From positions 17,732 to 81,731 of the forward strand of contig JAANAU010000015.1 of assembly GCA_011089965.1 (NCBI GenBank): a stretch of 64,000 nt of DNA, written 5' to 3'. Of this stretch, positions 26,311 to 35,226 are shown one piece after another. The stretch comes from Magnetococcales bacterium (GTDB taxonomy: Bacteria; Pseudomonadota; Magnetococcia; Magnetococcales; Magnetaquicoccaceae). Position 1 is the stretch's first letter, and every line of letters starts with the position of its first letter. Below the pieces are notes generated by a model. That model did no database searches and had not been told where the DNA came from. It saw only the letters and a program-made list of their open reading frames with translations. Position numbers and translations under genes: made by a program.

Positions 26311-27704
26311 ACAGACGCATGTGGATGCCATGGGGATGGATGGTCGTGGTTTGGGTGGTTTGGAATCTGTGGCTGCCCCCTGTTGCTGTAGCCAAAGAAA
26401 GCGACAAGGTACGGAGGTTTGTCACTGCCAACGGTATTCAGGTTTTTCTGATTGAAAATCATGTCAATCCCATGATCGAAATGCGTCTGCTGGTTGCTGG
26501 CGGCGGCAGTCACGACCCGGCGGGTCGCGAAGGGGTGGCGGCATTGACAGCCTGGATGTTCAACGAAGGGGGCGGCGAGCTGGATTCGGTCGCATTTCAG
26601 GAACGGTTGCACTATTACGGGATCGCCCTGGCAGCCAACGCTGGTCAGGATACCCTGGAAATCAGTATGACCACTCTGAGTGAACACCTGGATGAAGCCT
26701 GGAGTCGTCTGGGGGATGCCATGCTGCGACCCCGTTTTTCCAGTGCCGATTTTGAACGGGGTATCCATGAACGGGTGGCGGATCTGATCAAGAGTGAAGA
26801 GGAGCCATCTTTTCAGGCCATGCGTGCGCTGAATCCAATGATCTATGGGGATCACCCGTACGCCCGTCCCGTCAATGGCACCTTGGAAAGTGTCAAACGG
26901 ATCGAACTGGATGATATCCGGCGACACCACACGGCAGCTTTTCGTGCACCCGGCATGGTGATCGCTGTGGCGGGTGATGTGGATCTGGAACGACTCAAAG
27001 GGTTGGTCGAGAAGCATCTCTCTGGCCTGGAGAGCAAGCCCGGTCCTTTCAAGTCGCCTGTTGAGGCCAGAGTGGGAGCCAAAGGGGGCCAAAAACATAT
27101 TGAGATGGATCTGCCCCAGACCACGGTAAAAATGGGCGTGGTGGCCATTCATCGGGAAGATCCCGATTTCTACGCCCTGACCGTCATGAATCAGATTCTG
27201 GGTGGGAGTGGTTTCACCAGTCGTTTGACCCGGGTGCTGCGCGAAGAGCGCGGCTTGACCTATGGGGTGTACTCCTATTTTTCACCCTTGATGGGGCGCG
27301 GGCCATTATTGATCAGCACTCAGACCAAAAATGAATCGGCTGAAGAGGCGATCAAACTGATCCGCAACGAATTGACGCGCATGCTGGACGAGGATGTAAG
27401 CGCGGATGAGTTGCGCGATATCCAGAGGTATTTGACTGGCTCGTTTCCTTTGCAACTGGATGGATTGGACAAGCTGGCAGATACCTGGTGCCGGATTGGA
27501 TTTTATCGACGTGGTCTGGATTATCTGGATTTATGGCCGGAGCGCATCCGCGCCGTCACCCATGAGGATGTCCGGCGCGTGGCTTGGCGGTTTTTAGTGT
27601 TGGAGCGGATGCATACGGTTACGGTTGGAAAACGCCAGAGCGGCGTGGCCGCCAGGGACGACGGTACTCCGCCAAAAACTGGCTCATCTCCTCCGAGTCG
27701 CTGA
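26307..27704 (+). CDS. M16-family protein without HXXEH, non-catalytic partner
   Basis: 465 residues, N-terminal signal sequence, M16 fold with the segments GIQVFLIENHVNPMIEMRLLV, YGDHPYARPVNG and LTRVLREERGLTYGVYSYF. At the zinc site the sequence reads GREGVAALTAWMFNEG instead of HXXEH, so it cannot bind zinc in the usual way. Overlaps the active subunit gene by ATGA and should form a heterodimer with it. The last 86 bases overlap the end of a convergent zinc-finger gene. Confidence 0.92.
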   Translation: MNRRMWMPWGWMVVVWVVWNLWLPPVAVAKESDKVRRFVTANGIQVFLIENHVNPMIEMRLLVAGGGSHDPAGREGVAALTAWMFNEGGGELDSVAFQERLHYYGIALAANAGQDTLEISMTTLSEHLDEAWSRLGDAMLRPRFSSADFERGIHERVADLIKSEEEPSFQAMRALNPMIYGDHPYARPVNGTLESVKRIELDDIRRHHTAAFRAPGMVIAVAGDVDLERLKGLVEKHLSGLESKPGPFKSPVEARVGAKGGQKHIEMDLPQTTVKMGVVAIHREDPDFYALTVMNQILGGSGFTSRLTRVLREERGLTYGVYSYFSPLMGRGPLLISTQTKNESAEEAIKLIRNELTRMLDEDVSADELRDIQRYLTGSFPLQLDGLDKLADTWCRIGFYRRGLDYLDLWPERIRAVTHEDVRRVAWRFLVLERMHTVTVGKRQSGVAARDDGTPPKTGSSPPSR

Positions 27705-27927
27705 CCATTTGCCGATAGGTGGCCGAGCCGCAATTGCGGCAGATGGTGCCGCTGCGCGCCCATCGTTGGTAATCAGTGCCTTTGCTGCCGGTGCAGCGGT
27801 CACTGCCACAGCGTACTTCACCGCACCCTGCACAGCGAAAAATATGCATGGGATGGCTGCCGCAGACCGGACATTCAATCAGATGTTGCAGGAAGGGGGA
27901 TTGGTTTTTGGTGATCAGCGTTTTCAT
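27619..27927 (-). CDS. Small zinc-ribbon protein of unknown function
   Basis: 102 residues. Cysteines in CPVCG, CAGCGEVRCGSDRC and CRNCG suggest one or two zinc ribbons. Start ATG 27927 has GGGAA about 8 nt upstream; the frame opens 8 codons earlier. The 3' end overlaps the convergent M16 gene by 86 bp, which is uncommon; either the overlap is real or the last residues are dispensable. Lies after cysZ on the same strand. No function recognised. Confidence 0.6.
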   Translation of the reverse strand: MKTLITKNQSPFLQHLIECPVCGSHPMHIFRCAGCGEVRCGSDRCTGSKGTDYQRWARSGTICRNCGSATYRQMVSDSEEMSQFLAEYRRPWRPRRSGVFQP

Positions 27928-27954
27928 GGTACGATTCCCGTGAGCAGTCATGGG

Positions 27955-27980
27955 GAGTCCGTCAATAGCATGACGGACTC
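27955..27980. terminator. Hairpin between cysZ and the zinc-ribbon gene
   Basis: Perfect 9-bp stem GAGTCCGTC / GACGGACTC with an 8-nt loop, no T-run. May limit read-through from cysZ. Confidence 0.45.
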
Positions 27981-28023
27981 TGTGGTCTTCAGGAACCGCA
28001 TTAGGGAAAAACGTGCCAGAATG

Positions 28024-28749
28024 TCAGCGTCGCCACTCCTCGACCCACATGGCCGTGGCTCCGGCGACAGCAGCGGGCATGACCAGAAAATTGACCACCG
28101 GGATCAGCGTCATCACCAGCGTGGCGGCACCGAATCCAATGGAGAGCAGTCGTTTCTCCCGCAGATTGGCCAGGATCTCCTTGTCGTACAGATTGTTGTT
28201 GCCCATGGGGAAATCGGTGTATTGGAAAGCGTTCATCCAACAGGAGAAGAGGGTCCACAAAAAGGGTGCCGCAACATTGGCAACCGGGACCACAAACAGC
28301 AACAGCAATGGAATCGCCCTGGCCAGATAATAGAATATTTTTTGGATTTCGCTGCGTATCGTGGGAAACAGCGTCTCCATGAACGAGGTGGTCTGTGGGG
28401 CAGGAGCGCCGGTCAGATGGATTTCAATCTGTTGGGCAAGCAGCGCATTGAACGGTGCCCCAATCAGATTGGCCAGTGAACCCAGGGTCGAAAAGAGCAG
28501 CGTGCCTGCCGAAAGAAACAGGAGTGGAATCAAAATCCACTCCATCCATTGCAACCAGCCAGGCAACTGGGAGTTGAGCCATTCGGACCAAACCAGCACA
28601 TAATGGGCCGCAATCCAGGTGCCGGTGGCAAACAGCAGCGTACCGATCAGAACAGGGGCAATGATAAAATTGCGCAGTCCTGGATTGGTCAATAATTTCA
28701 GTCCGGTGAACAAATAGCCAGCGCCACGCAACAGGGAGGGTTGTTTCAT
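28024..28749 (-). CDS. cysZ: CysZ-like (EI24 domain) membrane protein
   Basis: 241 residues with at least four long hydrophobic helices and the EI24/CysZ pattern GLKLLTNPGLRNFIIAPVLI near the start and LRE(K)RLLSIGFGAATLVMTLIPVVNFLVMP near the end. CysZ proteins are inner-membrane sulfate uptake factors in enterobacteria; the role here is by family only. ATG 28749 with AGGAG upstream. Confidence 0.85.
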   Translation of the reverse strand: MKQPSLLRGAGYLFTGLKLLTNPGLRNFIIAPVLIGTLLFATGTWIAAHYVLVWSEWLNSQLPGWLQWMEWILIPLLFLSAGTLLFSTLGSLANLIGAPFNALLAQQIEIHLTGAPAPQTTSFMETLFPTIRSEIQKIFYYLARAIPLLLLFVVPVANVAAPFLWTLFSCWMNAFQYTDFPMGNNNLYDKEILANLREKRLLSIGFGAATLVMTLIPVVNFLVMPAAVAGATAMWVEEWRR

Positions 28750-28969
28750 ACGGTCAAAACTCCTGCACGAATGAAGGGAGGGTGTAGTTGGAATGGGTGC
28801 TTTCGCATGTTTGCCGCAGGCACGCAAGGAATGGATCGTAGCTCACATAAAAAAACGGTCCGCTCTTTGCTTTATCGATAATCAGGGGAGACGCGATGAA
28901 CAGCAAGGTTAAAACTTGTTGAGATTCATTTTCGTCTGCAAGATGATTTACCTTTGGGAGATGCTTTAG
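28750..28969. promoter_or_regulatory. Divergent intergenic region cysZ / zinc-ribbon protein
   Basis: 220 bp shared by a leftward and a rightward gene. Contains an 8-codon reading frame starting at 28896 behind GGGGAG, which could be a leader peptide but is too short to support. No clear promoter match. Confidence 0.2.
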
Positions 28970-29356
28970 ATGCCGTTAGGAAAAACGTCGCACTGTTGGA
29001 GTTGCGGGGCCATGCTGCCGGCAAATGGATTTGGCCGGTCGGACACCTGCTCTGGATGCATGAAGGATACGCGCGTCTGTTTGAACTGCCGTTTTCATGA
29101 TGCGGGCAGCTACAACGAGTGCCGGGAGAGTGTCGCCGAACGGATTGTGGACAAGGAAAAGTCCAATTTCTGTGATCATTTCATGTCCAAGGGCGCCATG
29201 CCCCGCAATGAGAACCATCGGATGGGCGGACGCAGCAATGGCAGTGGCAAAGGCAATGCCAATGGCACCACCAGTGGCAAATCGCGCAATGCAGAAGGTG
29301 GTACAGCCAATAGCGCGGCCTGGGCAGCAGCAGAGGCGTTGTTCAAACGGAATTGA
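28970..29356 (+). CDS. Small cysteine-rich protein of unknown function next to rtcB
   Basis: 128 residues. First 65 residues hold Cys pairs CWSC, CSGC, CLNC, a later YNECRES and FCDHF, a zinc-binding pattern known from conserved hypothetical proteins; the tail is Gly/Asn/Ser-rich and probably unstructured. GGGAG lies upstream of the ATG. The rtcB start is 53 bp after its stop, so they may be co-transcribed. Function not recognised. Confidence 0.75.
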   Translation: MPLGKTSHCWSCGAMLPANGFGRSDTCSGCMKDTRVCLNCRFHDAGSYNECRESVAERIVDKEKSNFCDHFMSKGAMPRNENHRMGGRSNGSGKGNANGTTSGKSRNAEGGTANSAAWAAAEALFKRN

Positions 29357-29409
29357 TGCCTGTGCTGATACCGGAATGCAGAAACGGATCAGCAGACCAG
29401 GAGGATCTC

Positions 29410-30633
29410 ATGCCAGTCAAAGAGAGTCTGGACGGTACACGTGTGCCGGTCAAGATATTCACCGACGAGGTGGATGATCTCTCGCGCCGCCAATTATCGA
29501 ATGTCGCCAACTTGCCGTTTGTGTTTCATCATGTAGCCGCCATGCCGGATGTGCATGCCGGGATGGGGGCCACGATTGGATCGGTGATACCGACGCTTGG
29601 GGCACTGATTCCGGCAGCCGTGGGTGTGGATATCGGTTGTGGCATGTGTGCCGCGCGTTTGACTCTCTCTGCCCGGGATCTGGAAGGGCGCGACGATGCG
29701 CTGCGTCAGGCTGTTGAAAAGGCTGTGCCCCACGGTCGGACGGATGATGGCGGTCCCAGGGATCGGGGAGCCTGGTCGGAGGTTCCGAACACGATTGGAG
29801 CGTGGTGGGAGCGAAACGGATTGCAGCACAAACTGCCTGGGTTGCTCGCACGTCACCCCAAACTGCTGCATGCCCGGACCAATACCGAGCGTCATCTGGG
29901 CACTCTCGGAACCGGAAACCATTTTATCGAACTGCGCATCGATGAACAGGAGCGGGTTTGGATCCTGATTCATTCCGGTTCGCGCGGCATTGGCAACCGG
30001 ATTGGCACCTATTTCATTCAGCGTGCCAAGGATCAGATGGGCCGGGAGTTGCGCACGTTACCGGATCCGGATCTGGCTTTTTTTCGGGAGGGAACCCTGG
30101 ATTTCACCGATTATCTCCAGGCTGCCGAATGGGCGCAGGGGTATGCCAAGGCCAACCGGGAGTTCATGCTGAAAGCGGTGCTGGAGGCTGTGCGCGCCGT
30201 CATGCCAGTGGCGGTTGAGCAGGTGGGGGAGGGGATCGACTGTCATCACAACTACGTGGTACAAGAGCGTCATTTCGGTACCGAGGTGTGGATCACGCGC
30301 AAGGGAGCGATCCGTGCCCGTTCCGGGGATTGGGGAATCATTCCTGGTTCCATGGGGACGCTTTCGTATATTGTGCGGGGCAAGGGCAATCGGGAGTCGT
30401 TTCACTCCTGCGCCCATGGAGCGGGACGGCGCATGGGGCGGCAAGAGGCGCTGCGACGTTTCACGATTCAGGATCTGGCTGCCCAGACCGTCGGCGTCTG
30501 TGGTCCCAAGGACCGGTCGGTGTTGGATGAAATTCCGGGTGCATACAAGGATATCGATGTGGTCATGGCCCATCAGCACGACCTGGCGGAACCGGTGCAT
30601 ACCCTGCGCCATGCGGTTTGTGTCAAGGGGTGA
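29410..30633 (+). CDS. rtcB: RNA-splicing ligase RtcB
   Basis: Joins RNA 2',3'-cyclic phosphate or 3'-phosphate ends to 5'-OH with GTP and Mn2+. 407 residues, the usual length. Metal-binding Cys in GVDIGCGMC, His residues in GTLGTGNHF and HSGSRGIG, and the guanylylated His in CAHGAGRRMGR. ATG 29410 is chosen because AGGAGG lies 5 nt upstream; upstream starts add unrelated residues. Sits directly before cca, suggesting an RNA-repair pair; no rtcA or rtcR is seen. Confidence 0.96.
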   Translation: MPVKESLDGTRVPVKIFTDEVDDLSRRQLSNVANLPFVFHHVAAMPDVHAGMGATIGSVIPTLGALIPAAVGVDIGCGMCAARLTLSARDLEGRDDALRQAVEKAVPHGRTDDGGPRDRGAWSEVPNTIGAWWERNGLQHKLPGLLARHPKLLHARTNTERHLGTLGTGNHFIELRIDEQERVWILIHSGSRGIGNRIGTYFIQRAKDQMGRELRTLPDPDLAFFREGTLDFTDYLQAAEWAQGYAKANREFMLKAVLEAVRAVMPVAVEQVGEGIDCHHNYVVQERHFGTEVWITRKGAIRARSGDWGIIPGSMGTLSYIVRGKGNRESFHSCAHGAGRRMGRQEALRRFTIQDLAAQTVGVCGPKDRSVLDEIPGAYKDIDVVMAHQHDLAEPVHTLRHAVCVKG

Positions 30634-30639
30634 TCCCAA

Positions 30640-31902
30640 ATGACGGCCCGGTCTGTCGATCTGACCGGTTTGACCCACTATCGGGTTGGCGGATGCGTCC
30701 GGGATGCCCTGTTGGGTATACCGATTGGGGAGCGTGATTGGGTGGTGCTGGGTGTCAGCCCGGCAGAGATGATCGCACGTGGATTTCGTCAGATCGGAGC
30801 CGCATTTCCCGTCTTTCTGCACCCCCTGACGGGTGAGGAGTACGCCCTGGCGCGCACGGAACGCAAGTCCGGACGTGGGTATCACGGGTTTGCTGTCGAT
30901 TTCTCTCCCCATGTGACCTTGCAGGAGGATCTGTACCGCCGCGATCTCACGATCAATGCCATGGCCATGGATGCCGGGGATCGACTCATCGATCCGTTTG
31001 GGGGGCAACAGGATTTGAAACGCCGCGTGTTGCGGCATGTCTCTGATGCCTTTGCCGACGATCCCTTGCGGGTGTTGCGGGTGGCACGGTTCCAGGCCCG
31101 TTTTGCCGGATTGGGATTTGAGGTGGATCCGGAAACCTTGCACCAGATGGTCAAGATTGTGGCCTCTGGGGAGCTTTCGACACTGGCAGCGGAACGGGTA
31201 TGGCGCGAGTGTGTGAAAGCGTTGGAGAGCCAGGCTCCTGCCGAATTTTTTCGACTTCTGGATCGTTGTGGTGCATTGGCTGTCTGGTTTCCGGAGTTGA
31301 CTGCACTGAAAGGAAAGAGCCATGACCCGGAGTATCATCCCGAAGGGGATGCCTTTGCCCATGTATTGTGGACCTTGGAGCGGGCAGCCCGTTTGACCCA
31401 TGATCCGGTCATACGTTTTGCCGCCTTGACGCATGATCTGGGCAAGGGGTTGACCCCGGATGCCGAGTTGCCGCGCCATCACGGCCATGACGTCAATGGG
31501 GTGGCGGTCGTGGCGCACATGTGTACCCGCCTGCGCACGGCCAAACCCTATCAGGAATTGGCCTCGAAGGTGGTCGAACACCATATGCGCTGCCATCGGG
31601 TGCTGGAGATGCGTCCCGGTACGGTAGTCAAACTGCTGGAAAAACTGGACGCTTTGCGTCAACCGGAAAAACTGGATGCTTTCCTGTTGGCCTGTGCAGC
31701 GGACAGCAGAGAAGGTGCCGCTTTGGGGGTCTATCCGGCTGGAGAGTTCTTGCGCAAGGCACTACAGGTATGCCGGTCTGTCGATGTCAAACCCCTGGTG
31801 GCAGCGGGTTTGACAGGGGAGCGGTTGGGTCAAGCGTTGCGTCAGACCCGGATCCGCCGACTGAAAGAGTGTTTGTGGATTCAGGCACGATCTGGTTCAT
31901 AA
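30640..31902 (+). CDS. cca: CCA-adding tRNA nucleotidyltransferase with HD domain
   Basis: Adds or repairs the 3' CCA of tRNA. 420 residues, long bacterial class II type. Signature VGGCVRDALLG, ERDWVVLG (catalytic acidic pair), RRDLTINAMA and DDPLRVLRVARF; C-terminal HD domain with THDLGKG and HHGHD. Starts 6 nt after rtcB; AAGGGG ribosome site overlaps the rtcB end. Confidence 0.97.
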   Translation: MTARSVDLTGLTHYRVGGCVRDALLGIPIGERDWVVLGVSPAEMIARGFRQIGAAFPVFLHPLTGEEYALARTERKSGRGYHGFAVDFSPHVTLQEDLYRRDLTINAMAMDAGDRLIDPFGGQQDLKRRVLRHVSDAFADDPLRVLRVARFQARFAGLGFEVDPETLHQMVKIVASGELSTLAAERVWRECVKALESQAPAEFFRLLDRCGALAVWFPELTALKGKSHDPEYHPEGDAFAHVLWTLERAARLTHDPVIRFAALTHDLGKGLTPDAELPRHHGHDVNGVAVVAHMCTRLRTAKPYQELASKVVEHHMRCHRVLEMRPGTVVKLLEKLDALRQPEKLDAFLLACAADSREGAALGVYPAGEFLRKALQVCRSVDVKPLVAAGLTGERLGQALRQTRIRRLKECLWIQARSGS

Positions 31903-31924
31903 CCCATACAAGGGAATGACATAC

Positions 31925-32419
31925 ATGTTGATTCAGGCCTTGATGAAGGATATTCCATTCTTTTGGGACTTCACGGAAGAGGAACGTCATGCATTGGTCT
32001 CCCGGAACAGCTTTTTCAGCAACCATCAGGATGGGGAGCATATTGTTACGGAAGGAGATGAAGATGATGCCTTGTTTGTCCTGTTGAAGGGGGAAGCCAA
32101 AGTGGTGCGCACAAGTCAGCCGGAACGTATTCTGGCCATGCTGGCTCCGGGAGCCGTGATCGGGGAGATCTCCTTTCTGACCAAGCGGAAACGGACTACC
32201 AACGTCATTGCCTTTGGCGAGGCCACGGTGTTTCGCATCGATGCCTACAGTATGAATCGGGAACGTCTTGATCCGGGTTTGCAGACCAAGATCAAAAACC
32301 AGTTGATCGAGTTGTTGGTCTCCCGACTGGAAGAGTGCAACAAGAATCTGTTGGCCCAAAAAGAGGCGAATGTGACCCTTACCAAGGCGTTGCGTGAACA
32401 GGTCATGGGAGAACGGTAG
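31925..32419 (+). CDS. Cyclic-nucleotide-binding-domain protein
   Basis: 164 residues: a cNMP-binding (CRP-like) beta-roll at about 10-120 with phosphate-binding-cassette segment GAVIGEISFLTKRKRTTNV, in which RT replaces the cAMP-coordinating RS/T pattern plausibly, and a C-terminal helix likely to coil. No DNA-binding helix-turn-helix, so not a classic CRP. ATG 31925 has AAGGGA upstream. Partner unknown. Confidence 0.85.
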   Translation: MLIQALMKDIPFFWDFTEEERHALVSRNSFFSNHQDGEHIVTEGDEDDALFVLLKGEAKVVRTSQPERILAMLAPGAVIGEISFLTKRKRTTNVIAFGEATVFRIDAYSMNRERLDPGLQTKIKNQLIELLVSRLEECNKNLLAQKEANVTLTKALREQVMGER

Positions 32420-32519
32420 GCTTCAAGAGCAAGGCCTTGATCATTGGGAAGTCAAGTGATATTCTGAAATGGAGTTTTGACCCTTTCCCCATGAATCTTT
32501 GCGATTGGAGTTGCATAGC

Positions 32520-33020
32520 ATGTCACAAATCACCCTCAAGGGCAATCCGATCAACACCTGTGGTGCTTTGCCAGCCGTCGGTTCCGCTGCCCCCGATTTT
32601 TGTCTGACCAGCGTGGATCTGGCCGATGTGAGTCTGGCCAGTTTTGCAGGCAAGCGTATTGTGTTGAACATCTTTCCCAGCATCGACACCCCGGTGTGTG
32701 CCGCTTCGGTGCGGCGTTTCAATGTGGACGCATCCCGTTTGGACAATACGGTGATTCTGTGTGTTTCATTGGATCTGCCTTTTGCCCACAAGCGGTTTTG
32801 CGGGGCTGAGGGGCTGGAAAAGGTCCATTCGGTCAGCGAACTGCGGGCGCGTGGTTTTGGCGAGGCCTATGGGGTGCGCATCATCGATGGACCTCTGGCA
32901 GGTCTGTTGGCACGCGCAGTAGTGGTAATCGATGCCGCAGGCCAGGTGATCTATACCCAGCAGGTTCCAGAGATCGTTGAAGAGCCGAATTACGACGCCG
33001 TATTGGCTGCTTTGGCATAA
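32520..33020 (+). CDS. tpx: Thiol peroxidase, Tpx type
   Basis: Atypical 2-Cys peroxiredoxin reducing peroxides with thioredoxin. 166 residues. Peroxidatic Cys in [12 protein letters not shown] and resolving Cys in FCGAEG, with the Tpx opening [14 protein letters not shown] 32520 preceded by GGAG. Convergent with the polyferredoxin gene. Confidence 0.96.
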   Translation: MSQITLKGNPINTCGALPAVGSAAPDFCLTSVDLADVSLASFAGKRIVLNIFPSIDTPVCAASVRRFNVDASRLDNTVILCVSLDLPFAHKRFCGAEGLEKVHSVSELRARGFGEAYGVRIIDGPLAGLLARAVVVIDAAGQVIYTQQVPEIVEEPNYDAVLAALA

Positions 33021-33031
33021 AACATCCCCCT

Positions 33032-33110
33032 GAAGGGCAGGTTGCGTCCTGGTCACTCTGTCGGTTGGAGCAGGACGTGTAGCATAGATGGCCGGACGCA
33101 ACTCCCCTTC
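33032..33110. repeat. Long-armed inverted repeat between tpx and the polyferredoxin gene
   Basis: Arms GAAGGGCAGGTTGCGTCC (33032-33049) and GGACGCAACTCCCCTTC (33094-33110) pair over about 15 bp (nine perfect at the core) around a 44-nt loop. Could be a structured terminator, an sRNA, or a remnant of a small mobile repeat. No T-run. Confidence 0.4.
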
Positions 33111-33152
33111 ACGCCAGTTCCTCATGGTTTGTCTCGTGTGTATCCTTTGTGC

Positions 33153-35093
33153 CTAGAAACGCATCACCATTTCATGGGACAACAGCCAGAAGTTGAAACC
33201 GCTCACCAGCAAGGCAAACAACAGAATCGGCACCAATCCTTTGCCCTGTAATGAAGCACCGCTGGCCAAAAGACCCACCCCGCGATAGCGGATGATACGC
33301 ACCGACAACCAGAAACCGATCAGCATCAAACCGCTTTGGGTGGCAAACAGATACTCTTCCGGGACAAACGTCTGCATCATCTGGGCGTGACGGTCTGCGG
33401 CGCTCATGGCCTGCACGCCGACACCGAATGGATTGAGGATCAATGCGGTCAGATCCCCTCCTTCCCGAAACAGGTGTTCCATGTTATGGGCCAGATGATA
33501 GACAAAAGCCAGCGGCAGGGCGCTGAAGGCCAGACCGAGAAACAACCGTCCAAAACGGGTTCCGGCAGGAATCACTTTCAGGGTGGCCGCAATGGCCAAG
33601 GCATAGAACAGGATGGGAACCACAAAACCAGCCATCATCAGAATGGAAAAGCTGACGATCAACTGACCTGATTCGCCAATGAGTTTGGCGACACCAAAGA
33701 TCCACTCATTCCAGAAGGACATCATGGTGACGCCGTGGAAACTGGTGATGCCCAGCAAAAAGAGCATGAACCAGGAGGTGTCCCACAAAGGTCTGGCTTG
33801 AGACCCGGCCTCGCTGCCCATGGGGCGCAGACGCCAGGAGACGTTTTTGTGGGGGCAGGAGAGTACGCAGTTGCCACAGGAGATGCAGTAGGTGTTTTGC
33901 GAAAAGCGTCCGACTGTCAGATGGGTGGGGCAGGGTTCGATCTCCGCCGAGCCGTTATAGCACTCCATGGTTTTGCATGAGGTACAGATCGATTCCACCT
34001 GGGGACGAATTTCGATGGGTGCAATACGCGAGTAGCACCCCATGGTACGTCCGACCGGACAGAAGTAGCGGCAGAAAGCTTTGCGTTCGAACAGGATCAG
34101 GGAGATCAGGGACAGAAAGACCATCACCAGGGCCAACTGGGCCGTCAGATGGGGGATGGCGGTCACGCCGATGCCCAACTCCAGCCAGGTCAGGCCCATG
34201 AACAGCACCAGAGCCGGATAGACATTGCGCAGCCAGACCGGCACCTTGAGATTCAACCCGGGATGGGGCAGACGACGTTTCCACAACCGCCAGCGTACCA
34301 GCCACGAGGCCATGGTATCCCAGGGGCAGATGGCGCACCAAGCCGATCCGATCAGAAAAACCGAGACCACCACAATGGGCCACCAGTAGTTCCAGACAAA
34401 AACCGTGGCCAGGTTGCGTTCCGGACTGGAGCTGCCGAACAGACCGGCAATGACCACCAGCAAGAAAAATGCAACGGAGATGACCTTGAGTACCACCAAA
34501 GGCAAATAGGAGCTGTTCAGAAAACGCACCAGTATGCCAATCAACGGAATGTTGGCCATATTGTAGGTTTTTTGGGCTGTCAGTTCCGGTGGACGGCGAT
34601 AGAGAGTCCAGAGGGTGATCAGCAGCATCAGTCCAATTGTCGGAAAGATCCAACGGGTCGGCAGGCCGGGATGGGTCATGGTATGATTGCTGCCGCCCTG
34701 TTCGCCGTGCTGGGCATGGGCGCTGTGATCGTCACCGAGGGTGGGTGCGGCATGGACATGACCGGCTGGTTCGGCAGGTTGCGGGGCATTGGCCTGGTGA
34801 TCGTGGTGTCCATCATGCGTTGCGGCTGCCGGGGCAGGAGGCGGGGCATGGGAGCCGTGATCATGAGATTGGGCAGCGGTCGGGGCCGGATGGTCATGCG
34901 CCGTGACTGCCGGAGCGGCATGGTCGTGGTGCGATGTCTCTGGGGCGGGAGGTGGCTGTGAGGCTGAACCAGAATGGTGGTGTTCTCCAGCAGGAGGTTG
35001 CAGGGTTTCTGTACTCCAGGCCAAGGATACCCAGGAGATGCACAGCGCGATGAGCAGAAATCGCATGCTGCGCAGACATAAGTCGCCACGCAT
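33153..35093 (-). CDS. His-rich membrane polyferredoxin (two 4Fe-4S clusters)
   Basis: 646 residues. Signal/anchor helix (about 10-30), then about 110 residues very rich in His, Pro and Ala with repeated HDH/HHDH blocks, probably a periplasmic metal-binding region. Then several transmembrane helices and Cys motifs: CAICPWD, CRYFCPVGRTMGC, CTSC...ECYNG...CP and CISCGNCVLSCP, enough for two 4Fe-4S clusters as in NapH/CcoG-type proteins. C-terminal helices with further His (HLAHNMEHLF). May move electrons across the membrane or serve metal insertion; role unknown. ATG 35093 has GAGGA upstream; an in-frame upstream start extends into the next gene. Confidence 0.82.
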   Translation of the reverse strand: MRGDLCLRSMRFLLIALCISWVSLAWSTETLQPPAGEHHHSGSASQPPPAPETSHHDHAAPAVTAHDHPAPTAAQSHDHGSHAPPPAPAAATHDGHHDHQANAPQPAEPAGHVHAAPTLGDDHSAHAQHGEQGGSNHTMTHPGLPTRWIFPTIGLMLLITLWTLYRRPPELTAQKTYNMANIPLIGILVRFLNSSYLPLVVLKVISVAFFLLVVIAGLFGSSSPERNLATVFVWNYWWPIVVVSVFLIGSAWCAICPWDTMASWLVRWRLWKRRLPHPGLNLKVPVWLRNVYPALVLFMGLTWLELGIGVTAIPHLTAQLALVMVFLSLISLILFERKAFCRYFCPVGRTMGCYSRIAPIEIRPQVESICTSCKTMECYNGSAEIEPCPTHLTVGRFSQNTYCISCGNCVLSCPHKNVSWRLRPMGSEAGSQARPLWDTSWFMLFLLGITSFHGVTMMSFWNEWIFGVAKLIGESGQLIVSFSILMMAGFVVPILFYALAIAATLKVIPAGTRFGRLFLGLAFSALPLAFVYHLAHNMEHLFREGGDLTALILNPFGVGVQAMSAADRHAQMMQTFVPEEYLFATQSGLMLIGFWLSVRIIRYRGVGLLASGASLQGKGLVPILLFALLVSGFNFWLLSHEMVMRF

Positions 35094-35226
35094 CGTTATT
35101 GTTCCTCTTCCTTGAATTTGGAAAAACCGTGTTCTGATTGCCCCCCGCAGTTCCTGTGGTAGCATACGGGTATCAGGGAGATATGGCAAGCAGGTTGACA
35201 GGCATCGGATATTTATTGAAAATTTG

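Noticed and set aside
28896..28922. Eight-codon leader-like frame with a strong ribosome site
   Set aside because: Too short to support and no attenuator structure seen after it.
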